Source: DATILI01 sp035476635 (GTDB lineage: Bacteria; Pseudomonadota; Gammaproteobacteria; Burkholderiales; Burkholderiaceae_C). From it: a stretch of DNA of 64,000 bases. The position numbers were made by a program, and so were the translations under genes. The notes below the pieces were generated by a model that saw only the letters and a program-made list of their open reading frames with translations, searched no databases and had not been told where the DNA came from. Where the stretch lies: contig DATILI010000035.1 in assembly GCA_035476635.1 (NCBI GenBank), forward strand, positions 1 to 64,000, written 5' to 3'. Shown in pieces: positions 9,060 through 16,759 of this stretch. Each line of letters starts with the position of its first letter. Within the stretch, counting starts at the first letter, position 1.

Positions 9060-9649
9060 GGATTCCGTTCCTGGACCAAACGCTGCAAGGCGGCCAAATC
9101 ACCGCGCGGCACACGGCCTTTGCTGTCGGGTTTGAGGGCGCCGCGCAGGTCGTCGTGGTCATACACCATCAAATGAACACCGATCATCTCGCCCAATTCG
9201 CGGCTCAGGCTGGAAAGGCTGAGCGCCTCGACCAGCTCCCCGTGAAAACCTTTGATGGTGCGGGGCTCGTAGTCTATCTGATGATTAATGAGCGCAATTT
9301 CCGCTGATTTGGGGTCATCGCAAAATAATTGAATATAGATATCGGACAGGTGCGTGGCCGTCCCATGCCACACGGCGCCCGCCAGAAAGGGCCTGAACTC
9401 GGCCATTCGCTCCATCCATGCAAGCGCCAACCGGCGCAGGGCCAGCAATTCGGCCGGCTGCGTTTCGGCGCAAAACAGGTCGATGTACGCGCGGACCGCA
9501 TCTTCAATCTCGTCATTGGACGGCAGCTCCGAGCGCGCCGGCAAGCCCATCTGCTTGACGGCGCGCCGCTTCGCCGGGCCATATTCGAGCCCCTCTTCCA
9601 CCACCATGCGGGCAGCGTTCGCGGCAATTTCGGATTTCAGGGTGTCCAT
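9056..9649 (-). CDS. Conserved unknown, weakly nucleotidyltransferase-like
   Basis: I do not recognise this 197-residue protein with certainty. The ATG at 9649 (MDTLKSEI) is preferred because the longer frame runs toward the divergent gene. The first 90 residues look helical. Around residues 100-125 the segment GAVWHGTATHLSDIYIQLF resembles the core of minimal nucleotidyltransferases (small residues before a strand, SD-x-x at the metal site), with the usual SDID changed to SDIY, so activity is doubtful. It is translationally coupled to the TlpA-like gene. Some databases label similar proteins as Mur ligases, which the sequence does not support: there is no P-loop. Confidence 0.6.
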   Translation of the reverse strand: MDTLKSEIAANAARMVVEEGLEYGPAKRRAVKQMGLPARSELPSNDEIEDAVRAYIDLFCAETQPAELLALRRLALAWMERMAEFRPFLAGAVWHGTATHLSDIYIQLFCDDPKSAEIALINHQIDYEPRTIKGFHGELVEALSLSSLSRELGEMIGVHLMVYDHDDLRGALKPDSKGRVPRGDLAALQRLVQERNP

Positions 9650-9717
9650 TGAGGGTGATTCTGCATTGATCGCCCTTGACCACACCCGTACAGTGCTCAA
9701 AACGGAGACCCAAACCT

Positions 9718-11355
9718 ATGCACACCACCATGATGGACGTACCGCTCTCGCTCAACCACTTGCTGGAGCGCGCGGGCCAGCTGTTTGGCCGGAACGAAAT
9801 CGTCTCGCGGCTGCCCGACAAATCACTGCGCCGGCACAGCTTTAGTGAGTACTACCGCCGCACGCGCGCCCTGGCTTCGGCCTTGCAGAAGCTTGGGTTG
9901 AAAAAAGGCGACCGCGTCGCCACGCTGAGCTGGAACCACCATGCGCACCTGGAAAGCTACTTCGGCATTCCGGCGGCCGGCGGCGTGATGCACACCCTGA
10001 ATCTGCGCCTGGCGCCGGCGGACATCGGCTGGATCGCCGGCGACGCGAACGACCGTTTCCTCATTGTTGACGATGTACTGCTGCCCCTCTACAAGCAGTT
10101 CGCCCACTTGCACGCCTTTGAGAAAGTCATCGTGTTTCCGTTTTCGGGTGCCGCCGTGCCCGCGGAATTCGACGACTACGAAGCCTTGCTCGCCGACGCC
10201 GACCCGGATGGGTTTACCTATGCGCCGCACGCGGAGCACGACCCCGTGGCCATGTGCTACACCTCGGGCACGACCGGACGGCCCAAGGGCGTGGTCTATT
10301 CGCACCGTTCCACCATCCTGCACACCCTCGTGGGCTGCCTGGGCGATTTCTGGGGCCTCAAGGGCACGGATTCCGTGCTGCCCGTGACCCCCATGTTCCA
10401 CGCCAACTGCTGGGGCGTGCCGTATGGCGCGGTGATGATGGGTGTGAAGCTGGTCTTCCCCGGGCCGCACCTGCATCCCGACGACCTGCTGGACCTGATG
10501 ACACAGGAGCCACCTACGCTGTCTTTGGGTGTGCCGACCATCTGGATGAGCCTGATCCAGACCTACGACCAGGCCCAGGCCCCCGGCTCGCCCAACGCCG
10601 GCCGCTGGAAGATGCCCGCCGGCATGCGCTCGCTGGTGGGCGGCGCGGCGGTGCCCGAAGCGCTGATTCGCGCCTTCGACAAGCATGGCATCTGGTTGCT
10701 CCAGGGCTGGGGCATGACCGAGACCTCGCCGTTGGCCACCGTGTCCTACCCCAAGGCCGAGCTGCGCAACGCACCGCTGGACGAGCGCTACCGCCGTGCC
10801 GCGATGGCAGGCGTGCCGGTGCCGCTGGTGGATCTGCGGGTGCGGGGCGACGACGATTGTGACCAGCCCTGGGACGGCAAGAGCGTGGGTGAAGTCCAGG
10901 TACGTGGCCCCTTCATCACCGGGAGCTACCACGAGGTCCCGGTGGAGGCCGAGAAGTTCACGCCCGATGGCTGGCTGCGCACCGGCGACGTGGCCGCGCT
11001 GGATGCCATGGGCTTCCTGCGGATCTCCGACCGTACCAAGGATCTCATCAAGTCCGGTGGCGAATGGATCAGCTCGGTGGACCTGGAGAACGCGATCATG
11101 GCCCACCCCGCCGTGGCCGAAGCCGCGGTGATCGCGATTCCAGACGAAAAGTGGAGCGAGCGGCCCCTGGCCTGTGTTGTGCTCAAGGCGGGCCAGGCCG
11201 TCACGCCGCAGGAGTTCGGCGCACACTTGCTGCAGCACAACTTTGCCAAGTGGCAGTTGCCCGACCGCTATGAATTCATCGACGCCGTGCCGCGCACCTC
11301 GACCGGCAAATTCTGGAAGATGAAACTGCGCGAGCGCTTTGCCGGAACATCTTGA
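9718..11355 (+). CDS. Acyl-CoA synthetase (medium/long-chain fatty acid-CoA ligase type)
   Basis: The 545-residue adenylate-forming enzyme activates a carboxylic acid with ATP and couples it to CoA. ATG 9718 was chosen because GGAGAC lies nine bases upstream. Motifs in order: the P-loop YTSGTTGRPKG (about 180-190), GWGMTETSP, the hinge with DRTKDLIKSGGEWIS, and the C-terminal catalytic Lys in STGKFWK. This pattern is the fatty-acyl-CoA synthetase (FadD/AlkK-like) branch. Substrate chain length cannot be read. The next gene, mpl, begins 44 bases later with its own promoter, so the neighbours need not be functionally linked. Confidence 0.9.
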   Translation: MHTTMMDVPLSLNHLLERAGQLFGRNEIVSRLPDKSLRRHSFSEYYRRTRALASALQKLGLKKGDRVATLSWNHHAHLESYFGIPAAGGVMHTLNLRLAPADIGWIAGDANDRFLIVDDVLLPLYKQFAHLHAFEKVIVFPFSGAAVPAEFDDYEALLADADPDGFTYAPHAEHDPVAMCYTSGTTGRPKGVVYSHRSTILHTLVGCLGDFWGLKGTDSVLPVTPMFHANCWGVPYGAVMMGVKLVFPGPHLHPDDLLDLMTQEPPTLSLGVPTIWMSLIQTYDQAQAPGSPNAGRWKMPAGMRSLVGGAAVPEALIRAFDKHGIWLLQGWGMTETSPLATVSYPKAELRNAPLDERYRRAAMAGVPVPLVDLRVRGDDDCDQPWDGKSVGEVQVRGPFITGSYHEVPVEAEKFTPDGWLRTGDVAALDAMGFLRISDRTKDLIKSGGEWISSVDLENAIMAHPAVAEAAVIAIPDEKWSERPLACVVLKAGQAVTPQEFGAHLLQHNFAKWQLPDRYEFIDAVPRTSTGKFWKMKLRERFAGTS

Positions 11356-11364
11356 ACGCTATAT

Positions 11365-11393
11365 TTTAGATAGCTGCCTGCGCCCAATAAAAT
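11365..11393 (+). promoter_or_regulatory. Predicted mpl promoter giving a leaderless mRNA
   Basis: TTTAGA (11365-11370), a 17-base spacer and TAAAAT (11388-11393) match the sigma-70 pattern at 4/6 and 5/6 positions. The mpl ATG begins six bases after the -10, where transcription would start, and no Shine-Dalgarno is present. Confidence 0.6.
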
Positions 11394-11399
11394 CGGTGC

Positions 11400-12776
11400 A
11401 TGCACATTCATATTCTCGGCATCTGCGGCACCTTCATGGGCGGGCTCGCAGCGTTGGCCCGCGAGGCCGGGCACAAGGTCACCGGGTGCGACGCCGGCGT
11501 CTATCCGCCGATGAGCGACCAGTTGCGCGCATTGGGCATCGAACTGATCGAGGGATTTTCGGCGGACCAGCTGGGGCTCAAGCCAGACGTCTTCGTTGTC
11601 GGCAACGTCATCAGCCGCTCGCACCTGAGCAACGGCGAGCCAAAATTTCCCCTGATGGAAGCCATCCTGGACACCGGCGCGGCCTATACCAGCGGTCCGC
11701 AATGGCTTTCCGAACACGTGCTGCAGGGCCGCCACGTGCTGGCGGTTGCCGGCACACATGGCAAGACCACCACGACCTCGATGCTGGTCTGGATCCTTGA
11801 GCATGCCGGTCTCAGCCCCGGTTTTCTCGTGGGCGGGGTGCCGATGAATTTCGGCATCTCGGCGCGGCTGGGCACGGGCAAGACCTTCGTCATCGAGGCC
11901 GACGAGTACGACACTGCCTTCTTCGACAAGCGCAGCAAGTTCGTGCACTACCGGCCGCGCACGGCCATCTTGAACAATCTTGAGTTCGACCACGCCGACA
12001 TCTTTGACGACCTCGGCGCTATCGAGCGCCAGTTTCACCACCTGGTACGCACCGTGCCCAGGATGGGACGCATCGTCGTCAACGGCCTGGAGGAAAGCCT
12101 TGCGCGGGTGCTGCATCAGGGCTGCTGGAGCGAGGTGCGCAGTTTTGGCGCGGCCGTTAGCGACTTCACGGCCATCGGCGAGCCCGACCAATTTGAGGTT
12201 TGCGCCGGGGGCCAGCCCGTCGCGCGCGTGCAGTGGGGGCTAACGGGCGTGCACAACCAGCTGAATGCACTCGCGGCCATCGCCGCCGCCGCGCATGTGG
12301 GCGTGGCGCCCGAGGCCGCCGCCGGGGCGTTGGCCGAATTCCAGAATGTGCGCCGCCGCATGGAGGTGCGCGGCACGGTCAATGGCATCACGGTCTATGA
12401 CGATTTTGCACATCACCCAACGGCCATCCGCACTACGCTGGACGGCCTGCGCCGCAAGCTCGGAGCCAAGGCGCGCATCCTCGCGGTGTTCGAGCCGCGC
12501 AGCAACACCATGAAGCTGGGCACCATGAAAGCGCAATTGCCCTGGAGCCTGGAGGATGCGAACCTGGCGTTCTGCCACAGCGGCGGGCTGGACTGGGACG
12601 CGCGCGAGGCGCTCGCGACGATGGGCAGCAAGGCGCAGGTGGCCGACGACATCGACACCTTGCTGGCCAAGGTGACCACGGCCGCGCAGGCCGGTGACCA
12701 CATCGTCTGCATGAGCAATGGCGGCTTTGGCGGGGTGCACGCCAAGCTGCTCGCGGCGCTGCGGCGCTGCGCCTGA
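11400..12776 (+). CDS. mpl: UDP-N-acetylmuramate:L-Ala-gamma-D-Glu-meso-DAP ligase
   Basis: This ligase attaches the tripeptide recovered from turned-over peptidoglycan back to UDP-MurNAc, short-cutting the MurC-MurD-MurE route. The 458 residues have the Mur ligase three-domain layout: N-terminal UDP-binding glycine loop (ILGICGTFMGG), the ATP P-loop [11 protein letters not shown] (118-127), EADEYDTAFFD typical of Mpl and MurC, and a C-terminal domain with DDFAHHPTA. MurC proper lies in the dcw cluster at 47788-49203, and the HFVG/ILGICG N-terminal difference supports Mpl here. Its stop lies inside a 12-base tandem repeat. Confidence 0.95.
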   Translation: MHIHILGICGTFMGGLAALAREAGHKVTGCDAGVYPPMSDQLRALGIELIEGFSADQLGLKPDVFVVGNVISRSHLSNGEPKFPLMEAILDTGAAYTSGPQWLSEHVLQGRHVLAVAGTHGKTTTTSMLVWILEHAGLSPGFLVGGVPMNFGISARLGTGKTFVIEADEYDTAFFDKRSKFVHYRPRTAILNNLEFDHADIFDDLGAIERQFHHLVRTVPRMGRIVVNGLEESLARVLHQGCWSEVRSFGAAVSDFTAIGEPDQFEVCAGGQPVARVQWGLTGVHNQLNALAAIAAAAHVGVAPEAAAGALAEFQNVRRRMEVRGTVNGITVYDDFAHHPTAIRTTLDGLRRKLGAKARILAVFEPRSNTMKLGTMKAQLPWSLEDANLAFCHSGGLDWDAREALATMGSKAQVADDIDTLLAKVTTAAQAGDHIVCMSNGGFGGVHAKLLAALRRCA

Positions 12777-12799
12777 TTTCAGTAAAACTGATTTCAGTA
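12773..12799. repeat. 12-base direct repeat spanning a convergent gene junction
   Basis: CTGATTTCAGTA occurs at 12773-12784 and again at 12788-12799 with AAA between. The first copy contains the mpl stop (TGA) and the second contains the stop of the facing gene (TCA, read on the minus strand). Each copy also has a small CTGA/TCAG palindrome. It looks like a recent local duplication. Confidence 0.85.
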
Positions 12800-13105
12800 G
12801 GAAACAGCCATCGCGGGCACATCTACCCGCACCACCGGCTTGGCCAGCGCCGCGTGCACCGCACGGGCGAATTCGGCAGACCACTTCGGGTCCGAGAGCA
12901 GGGCCGTGCCGGCCGCCTGCGCCACAGTCAGCACCTTGTCGGCGATCAGCACCTTGCCGCTGGCGCGCAGCGGTTCGCAGCCCAACCGGGTGAACTGCTC
13001 GTCCAGCCACCAGCGCGCCACGTCGTGCGGCATCGGCTGGACTTCCTCGAGGTCGAAGATGAACTCCTGACCCGCACCGAGACTGACGGACACTTCGCTG
13101 CGCAT
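12794..13105 (-). CDS. Small conserved protein of unknown function
   Basis: The 103-residue soluble protein has no signal peptide or membrane helix and no motif I recognise. The ATG at 13105 is preceded by GAGGTGAG at a good distance, which supports it as a real gene. The central region (VARWWLDEQFTRLG) looks helical. It lies 85 bases downstream of aroG on the same strand with no clear terminator between them, so it might be read through from aroG. Confidence 0.7.
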   Translation of the reverse strand: MRSEVSVSLGAGQEFIFDLEEVQPMPHDVARWWLDEQFTRLGCEPLRASGKVLIADKVLTVAQAAGTALLSDPKWSAEFARAVHAALAKPVVRVDVPAMAVSY

Positions 13106-13190
13106 GGCTCACCTCTGCAATAGTGGCCACTAGCATCGGCGCTTCGCCGTTTTGAGGCAATCCGCTAAAACCCGTGGGCCGAAAGCAGCT

Positions 13191-14318
13191 TTATCGCTTG
13201 CGGCGCGCCTTGACCGCCTCGGACAGCGCGTCGAACACCTGCAGCGAATGGTCCCAGCCCAGGCAGGCATCGGTGATGCTCTTGCCGTATTCGAGTGCGC
13301 TCGCGTCGTCCTTGCCGGGCGTGAATTTCTGTGCACCCGCGCTCAGGTGGCTTTCCACCATGACGCCGAAGACACTGCGCGAACCGCCCGCCACCTGGGC
13401 GGCGATGTCGCGTGCCACGTCCAGCTGCTTTTCATGCTGCTTGCTGCTGTTGGCGTGGCTGCAATCCACCATCAGCGAGGCCGGCAGTTTGGACGCCTCG
13501 AGCTCTTTGCAGGCGGCCGCGACGCTGGCCGCGTCGTAGTTCGGCGCTTTGCCGCCACGCAGGATCACGTGGCAGTCCTTGTTGCCATTGGTCTGCACGA
13601 TGGCGACCTGGCCATTCTTGTGCACCGAAAGGAAGTGGTGGCCGCGTGCCGCAGCCTGGATGGCGTCGGTGGCAATACGGATGTTGCCGTCCGTTCCGTT
13701 CTTGAAGCCGATCGGCGCCGAAATGCCCGAAGCCAGTTCGCGGTGCACCTGGCTTTCGGTGGTGCGGGCGCCGATCGCACCCCAGGCGATGAGGTCGCCA
13801 ATGTACTGGGGCGAGATGACGTCAAGAAACTCGCTGCCCGCCGGCAAGCCCAGGCGGTTGATTTCAATGAGCAGCTGGCGCGCGATGCGCAGGCCCTCAT
13901 CGATGCGGTAGCTCTCGTCCAGGTACGGATCGTTGATGAGCCCCTTCCAGCCGACCGTGGTGCGCGGCTTTTCGAAGTAGACGCGCATCACGATTTCCAG
14001 CGTGTCGGCGTACTTCTCGCGCATCGGCTTCAGGCGGCGTGCGTATTCGACTGCCGCGGCAGGATCGTGGATCGAGCACGGCCCGATCACGAGCAGCAAG
14101 CGGTCGTCCTTGCCGTTCATGATGTTGTGGATGTTCTTGCGGGTGTCCGTGATCAGCGTTTCCACAGAAGTCCCGCGGATCGGGAAGAAACGGATCAGAT
14201 GTTCAGGAGGGGGCAGCACGGTGATGTCCTTGATGCGTTCGTCGTCGGTCTGGCTGGTTTTGTCGACGGGGTGCGCAAACCAGGCATCGCTGCCCGGGGA
14301 CGTGGCTTTCGCATTCAT
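13191..14318 (-). CDS. aroG: 3-deoxy-7-phosphoheptulonate (DAHP) synthase, class I
   Basis: This cytosolic enzyme condenses phosphoenolpyruvate and erythrose 4-phosphate, the committed step of the shikimate pathway. The 375 residues are of the AroF/G/H class: IGPCSIHDP near residues 78-86, the active-site stretch MRVYFEKPRTTVGWKG, GARTTESQVHRELASG and SHANSSKQ. Feedback class (Phe, Tyr or Trp) is not assigned from sequence. The mRNA leader (14319-14508) carries an aromatic-rich leader peptide and an intrinsic terminator, described separately, so expression is probably set by charging of Phe, Tyr and Trp tRNAs. GGAG lies eight bases before the ATG. Confidence 0.97.
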   Translation of the reverse strand: MNAKATSPGSDAWFAHPVDKTSQTDDERIKDITVLPPPEHLIRFFPIRGTSVETLITDTRKNIHNIMNGKDDRLLLVIGPCSIHDPAAAVEYARRLKPMREKYADTLEIVMRVYFEKPRTTVGWKGLINDPYLDESYRIDEGLRIARQLLIEINRLGLPAGSEFLDVISPQYIGDLIAWGAIGARTTESQVHRELASGISAPIGFKNGTDGNIRIATDAIQAAARGHHFLSVHKNGQVAIVQTNGNKDCHVILRGGKAPNYDAASVAAACKELEASKLPASLMVDCSHANSSKQHEKQLDVARDIAAQVAGGSRSVFGVMVESHLSAGAQKFTPGKDDASALEYGKSITDACLGWDHSLQVFDALSEAVKARRKR

Positions 14319-14359
14319 GTGGTGGCTCCTGTTCAGTGGGTTTGAAATACAAAGGGCAT

Positions 14360-14390
14360 AAAAAAACCGCCGGGGGTGCCGGCGGTTTTT
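14360..14390 (-). terminator. Intrinsic terminator in the aroG leader (attenuator)
   Basis: Read on the minus strand, AAAAACCGCCGG, loop CACCC and CCGGCGGTTTTT form a 12-bp stem (14379-14390 with 14362-14373) followed by T continuing to 14360. It lies 33 bases after the leader-peptide stop and 41 bases before the aroG ATG, so it would stop transcription before aroG. The same eight bases of its 5' arm (ACCGCCGG) can instead pair with CCGGCGGT at 14436-14443 inside the leader peptide gene, which would prevent the terminator. Confidence 0.88.
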
Positions 14391-14423
14391 AGAGGGAGGT
14401 CAGGACGTTTTCTTCAGGTACGC

Positions 14424-14492
14424 TCAGATCTCTCTACCGCCGGGGGCGTTTGAGAACCAAAAGTAGCCAAAGAAAAACTGTGCTGCTCGCAT
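14424..14492 (-). CDS. aroG leader peptide, Phe/Tyr/Trp-rich
   Basis: This is a 22-codon open frame: an ATG at 14492, residues 6-13 reading FFFGYFWF (seven aromatic in eight), and a TGA at 14424-14426. Codons 16-19 (Pro-Gly-Gly region) contain CCCCCGGCGGT, an 11-base direct repeat of the 3' arm of the downstream terminator. A ribosome stalled on the aromatic codons would leave this segment free to form the antiterminator; one reaching the stop would cover it and allow termination. No Shine-Dalgarno is seen; the ATG is seven bases from a TATATT, so translation is probably leaderless. Similar FFFGYF-encoding tracts occur, from memory, as dispersed repeats in some proteobacteria, so conservation needs checking. 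Confidence 0.72.
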   Translation of the reverse strand: MRAAQFFFGYFWFSNAPGGREI

Positions 14493-14499
14493 CGCACAA

Positions 14500-14508
14500 A
14501 ATATAGCA
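14500..14508 (-). promoter_or_regulatory. Extended -10 promoter of the aroG leader
   Basis: On the minus strand TGCTATATT (14508-14500) is an extended -10 element, 5/6 to TATAAT with the TGn extension. No good -35 is seen. The start point would fall at or next to the leader-peptide ATG (14492). An 8-bp inverted repeat ACTGTGCT/AGCACAGT (14477-14484 and 14505-14512) brackets the start region and could be an operator. Confidence 0.55.
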
Positions 14509-14549
14509 CAGTCGGCTTCAAGGCCTTTTTCGCCGCGCAGCGTGCTGCC

Positions 14550-15098
14550 TCATTTGAGCAGGCGGCGCCACCATTTGGCCGGCTGCCACAGCGCGTTTTC
14601 ACCCTGCTCGGCAGGTACGGACTCCGGATCCTGCACACCCCACTGCTCGTAGGTGTCCAGCAGCATGACGCCTTCGCCCAGGGTGCGCCAGGACAGGAGC
14701 TCGAAGTCACCGAACCACAACCTTGGCCCGTTCGGTTCAGACAGGTCGCGCAACCAGACATCGATGCGCGACAGGAAGTGCTGCAGAGCCGCCAGGTACG
14801 CGGTGTACTCGTACAGCTTGCGCCATGCAGGGCTCAAGCCCTTGACCAGGAGAAAGTGTTCGCGCAGCAGGGTTTGCAGTGCAGCCAGCCGCGCGCCCAT
14901 GACAGCGCGGTCGGCATGCTGCAGGCTGCTGCCAGCCACCGCCGCTTCCAGTTGCAACGCCACGGCGCGCATGCCTTCACGCAGCTGGTAGGACTCGTCG
15001 TCGGTCACCGCTTCGCGCAGGAAGCGGCTGAGTTCACCAAAACTCTGGAAACTGCTGCGATAGCTCGCCGGGTCGGTGGGCCGGGTCGGTCGCGTCAT
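14550..15098 (-). CDS. Conserved protein of unknown function
   Basis: The 182-residue protein is soluble and mostly helical by composition, with Trp-rich positions in the second half (WLRDL, LWFGDFELLSW) and no signal peptide. I do not recognise a characterised family. It sits between tldD and aroG on the same strand, 38 bases after tldD. CACAAT lies six bases before the ATG with no Shine-Dalgarno, one of the leaderless-looking starts in this window. The aroG leader promoter lies just beyond its 3' end. Confidence 0.72.
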   Translation of the reverse strand: MTRPTRPTDPASYRSSFQSFGELSRFLREAVTDDESYQLREGMRAVALQLEAAVAGSSLQHADRAVMGARLAALQTLLREHFLLVKGLSPAWRKLYEYTAYLAALQHFLSRIDVWLRDLSEPNGPRLWFGDFELLSWRTLGEGVMLLDTYEQWGVQDPESVPAEQGENALWQPAKWWRRLLK

Positions 15099-15136
15099 GG
15101 CACCATTGTGCGTCCAGCACGCGCCGTTGCGGAGGG

Positions 15137-16600
15137 TTACGCCGTTCCGCCCACTGTCAGGCCATCAATGCGCAATGTCGGTTGGCCCACCCCTACCGGG
15201 ACGCTCTGGCCTTCCTTGCCGCAGGTGCCCACGCCGGTGTCCAGTCGCATGTCGTTGCCGATCATGGTCACGCGGGTCAGCGCATCGGGGCCGTTGCCCA
15301 CGATGGTCGCACCTTTGACAGGGTAGAGGATCTTGCCGTTTTCAACCCAGAAGGCCTCGCTCGCGGAAAACACGAACTTGCCCGAGGTGATGTCTACCTG
15401 GCCGCCGCCGAAATTGGTAGCGTACAGGCCGCGCTTGATACTGGCCACGATTTCGCCTGGCACCTTGTCGCCGCCCAGCATGTAGGTGTTGGTCATGCGC
15501 GGCATCGGCACGTGGGCATAGCTTTCGCGGCGGCCGTTGCCGGTGGGCTTGACCTTCATCAGGCGGGCATTCAGCGAATCCTGGATATAGCCTTGCAGGA
15601 TGCCATCTTCAATCAGCACGTTGCGCTGGCTCACGTTGCCTTCGTCGTCCACATTGAGCGAGCCGCGCCGGTCGGCGATCGTGCCGTCGTCCAGCACGGT
15701 AACGCCCTTGGCCGCCACGCGCTTGCCGATGCGCCCGCTGAAAGCGCTGGAGCCCTTGCGGTTGAAGTCGCCTTCAAGCCCGTGACCAATCGCCTCGTGC
15801 AACAGGATGCCGGGCCAGCCCGGGCCCAGAACCACGGTCATCTCGCCGGCCGGCGCAGGGCGCGACTCGAGATTGGTCAATGCGGCGCGCACCGCGTCGG
15901 CTACATATTCGGCAATGCGCTCATCGTCGAAGTAGGCCAGGCCAAAGCGCCCGCCACCGCCGCCCGAACCCATTTCACGGCGCCCGTTCTGTTCGGCAAT
16001 CACGGTGACGGACAAGCGCACCAGCGGCCGCACATCGGCGGCCAGGGTACCGTCGGCGCGCGCCACCATGACCACGTCGTATTCGCTGGCAAGGCCGGCC
16101 ATCACCTGGGCGACGCGGGGATCCTTGGCGCGGGCCAGCTTCTCGACCTTTTCCAGCAGCTTTACCTTGGTGGTGCTGTCCAGCGTGGCGATCGGGTCCA
16201 GCCCGGCATACAGCGAGCGGCTGGAGGCAATGTTTTTCTTCACGGCAACTTGGGTGCGCCTGTTTTGCGCAGCGGCGGAAATCGAACGCACTGTCCGGGC
16301 CGCATCGAGCAACGAGGCCTCGGAGATGTCGTCCGAGTATGCAAAGGCGGTTTTCTCGCCGCTGACCGCGCGCACGCCCACGCCCTGGTCGATGCTGAAC
16401 GAGCCGGTCTTCACGATCCCCTCTTCCAGGCTCCAGCCCTCGCTGCGGGTGTACTGGAAGTACAAGTCCGCATCGTCGACCTTGTGGGCCGTAATCTCTG
16501 CCAGCGCACGCGTCAGATGGGATTCGTTCAGGCCGAATGGCTCCAGAAGGAGGCGTTGGGCGATGGCGATGCGTTCGAGGGTGGGTTCACGGGAGATCAT
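15137..16600 (-). CDS. tldD: Metalloprotease TldD
   Basis: TldD forms a complex with TldE/PmbA that degrades unfolded peptides and matures small peptides (microcin B17, and CcdA degradation, in E. coli). The 487 residues match the family length. The zinc site is HEAIGH (His268, Glu269, His273) in LLHEAIGHGLEGDFN, and the third ligand is expected from the C-terminal Cys in VGTCGKEGQ. The partner PmbA is not in this window. TAAAAT lies six bases before the ATG and no Shine-Dalgarno is visible. It is divergent from the LuxR-type gene across a 159-base region. Confidence 0.96.
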   Translation of the reverse strand: MISREPTLERIAIAQRLLLEPFGLNESHLTRALAEITAHKVDDADLYFQYTRSEGWSLEEGIVKTGSFSIDQGVGVRAVSGEKTAFAYSDDISEASLLDAARTVRSISAAAQNRRTQVAVKKNIASSRSLYAGLDPIATLDSTTKVKLLEKVEKLARAKDPRVAQVMAGLASEYDVVMVARADGTLAADVRPLVRLSVTVIAEQNGRREMGSGGGGGRFGLAYFDDERIAEYVADAVRAALTNLESRPAPAGEMTVVLGPGWPGILLHEAIGHGLEGDFNRKGSSAFSGRIGKRVAAKGVTVLDDGTIADRRGSLNVDDEGNVSQRNVLIEDGILQGYIQDSLNARLMKVKPTGNGRRESYAHVPMPRMTNTYMLGGDKVPGEIVASIKRGLYATNFGGGQVDITSGKFVFSASEAFWVENGKILYPVKGATIVGNGPDALTRVTMIGNDMRLDTGVGTCGKEGQSVPVGVGQPTLRIDGLTVGGTA

Positions 16601-16759
16601 TCGGGCATTTTAGGCTGGCACCTTGCCCAATGCGCCAGCAAGGTCAGCCCGCGGCGCCGATTTGGTAACTGGATCACAAAAACAGCGGAAATGGTTCGCC
16701 GCGGCGCGGGCGCGGCGGGCCTTAGGCTACCTCTGTGATCAAGCCCCAGGGAGAACGTC

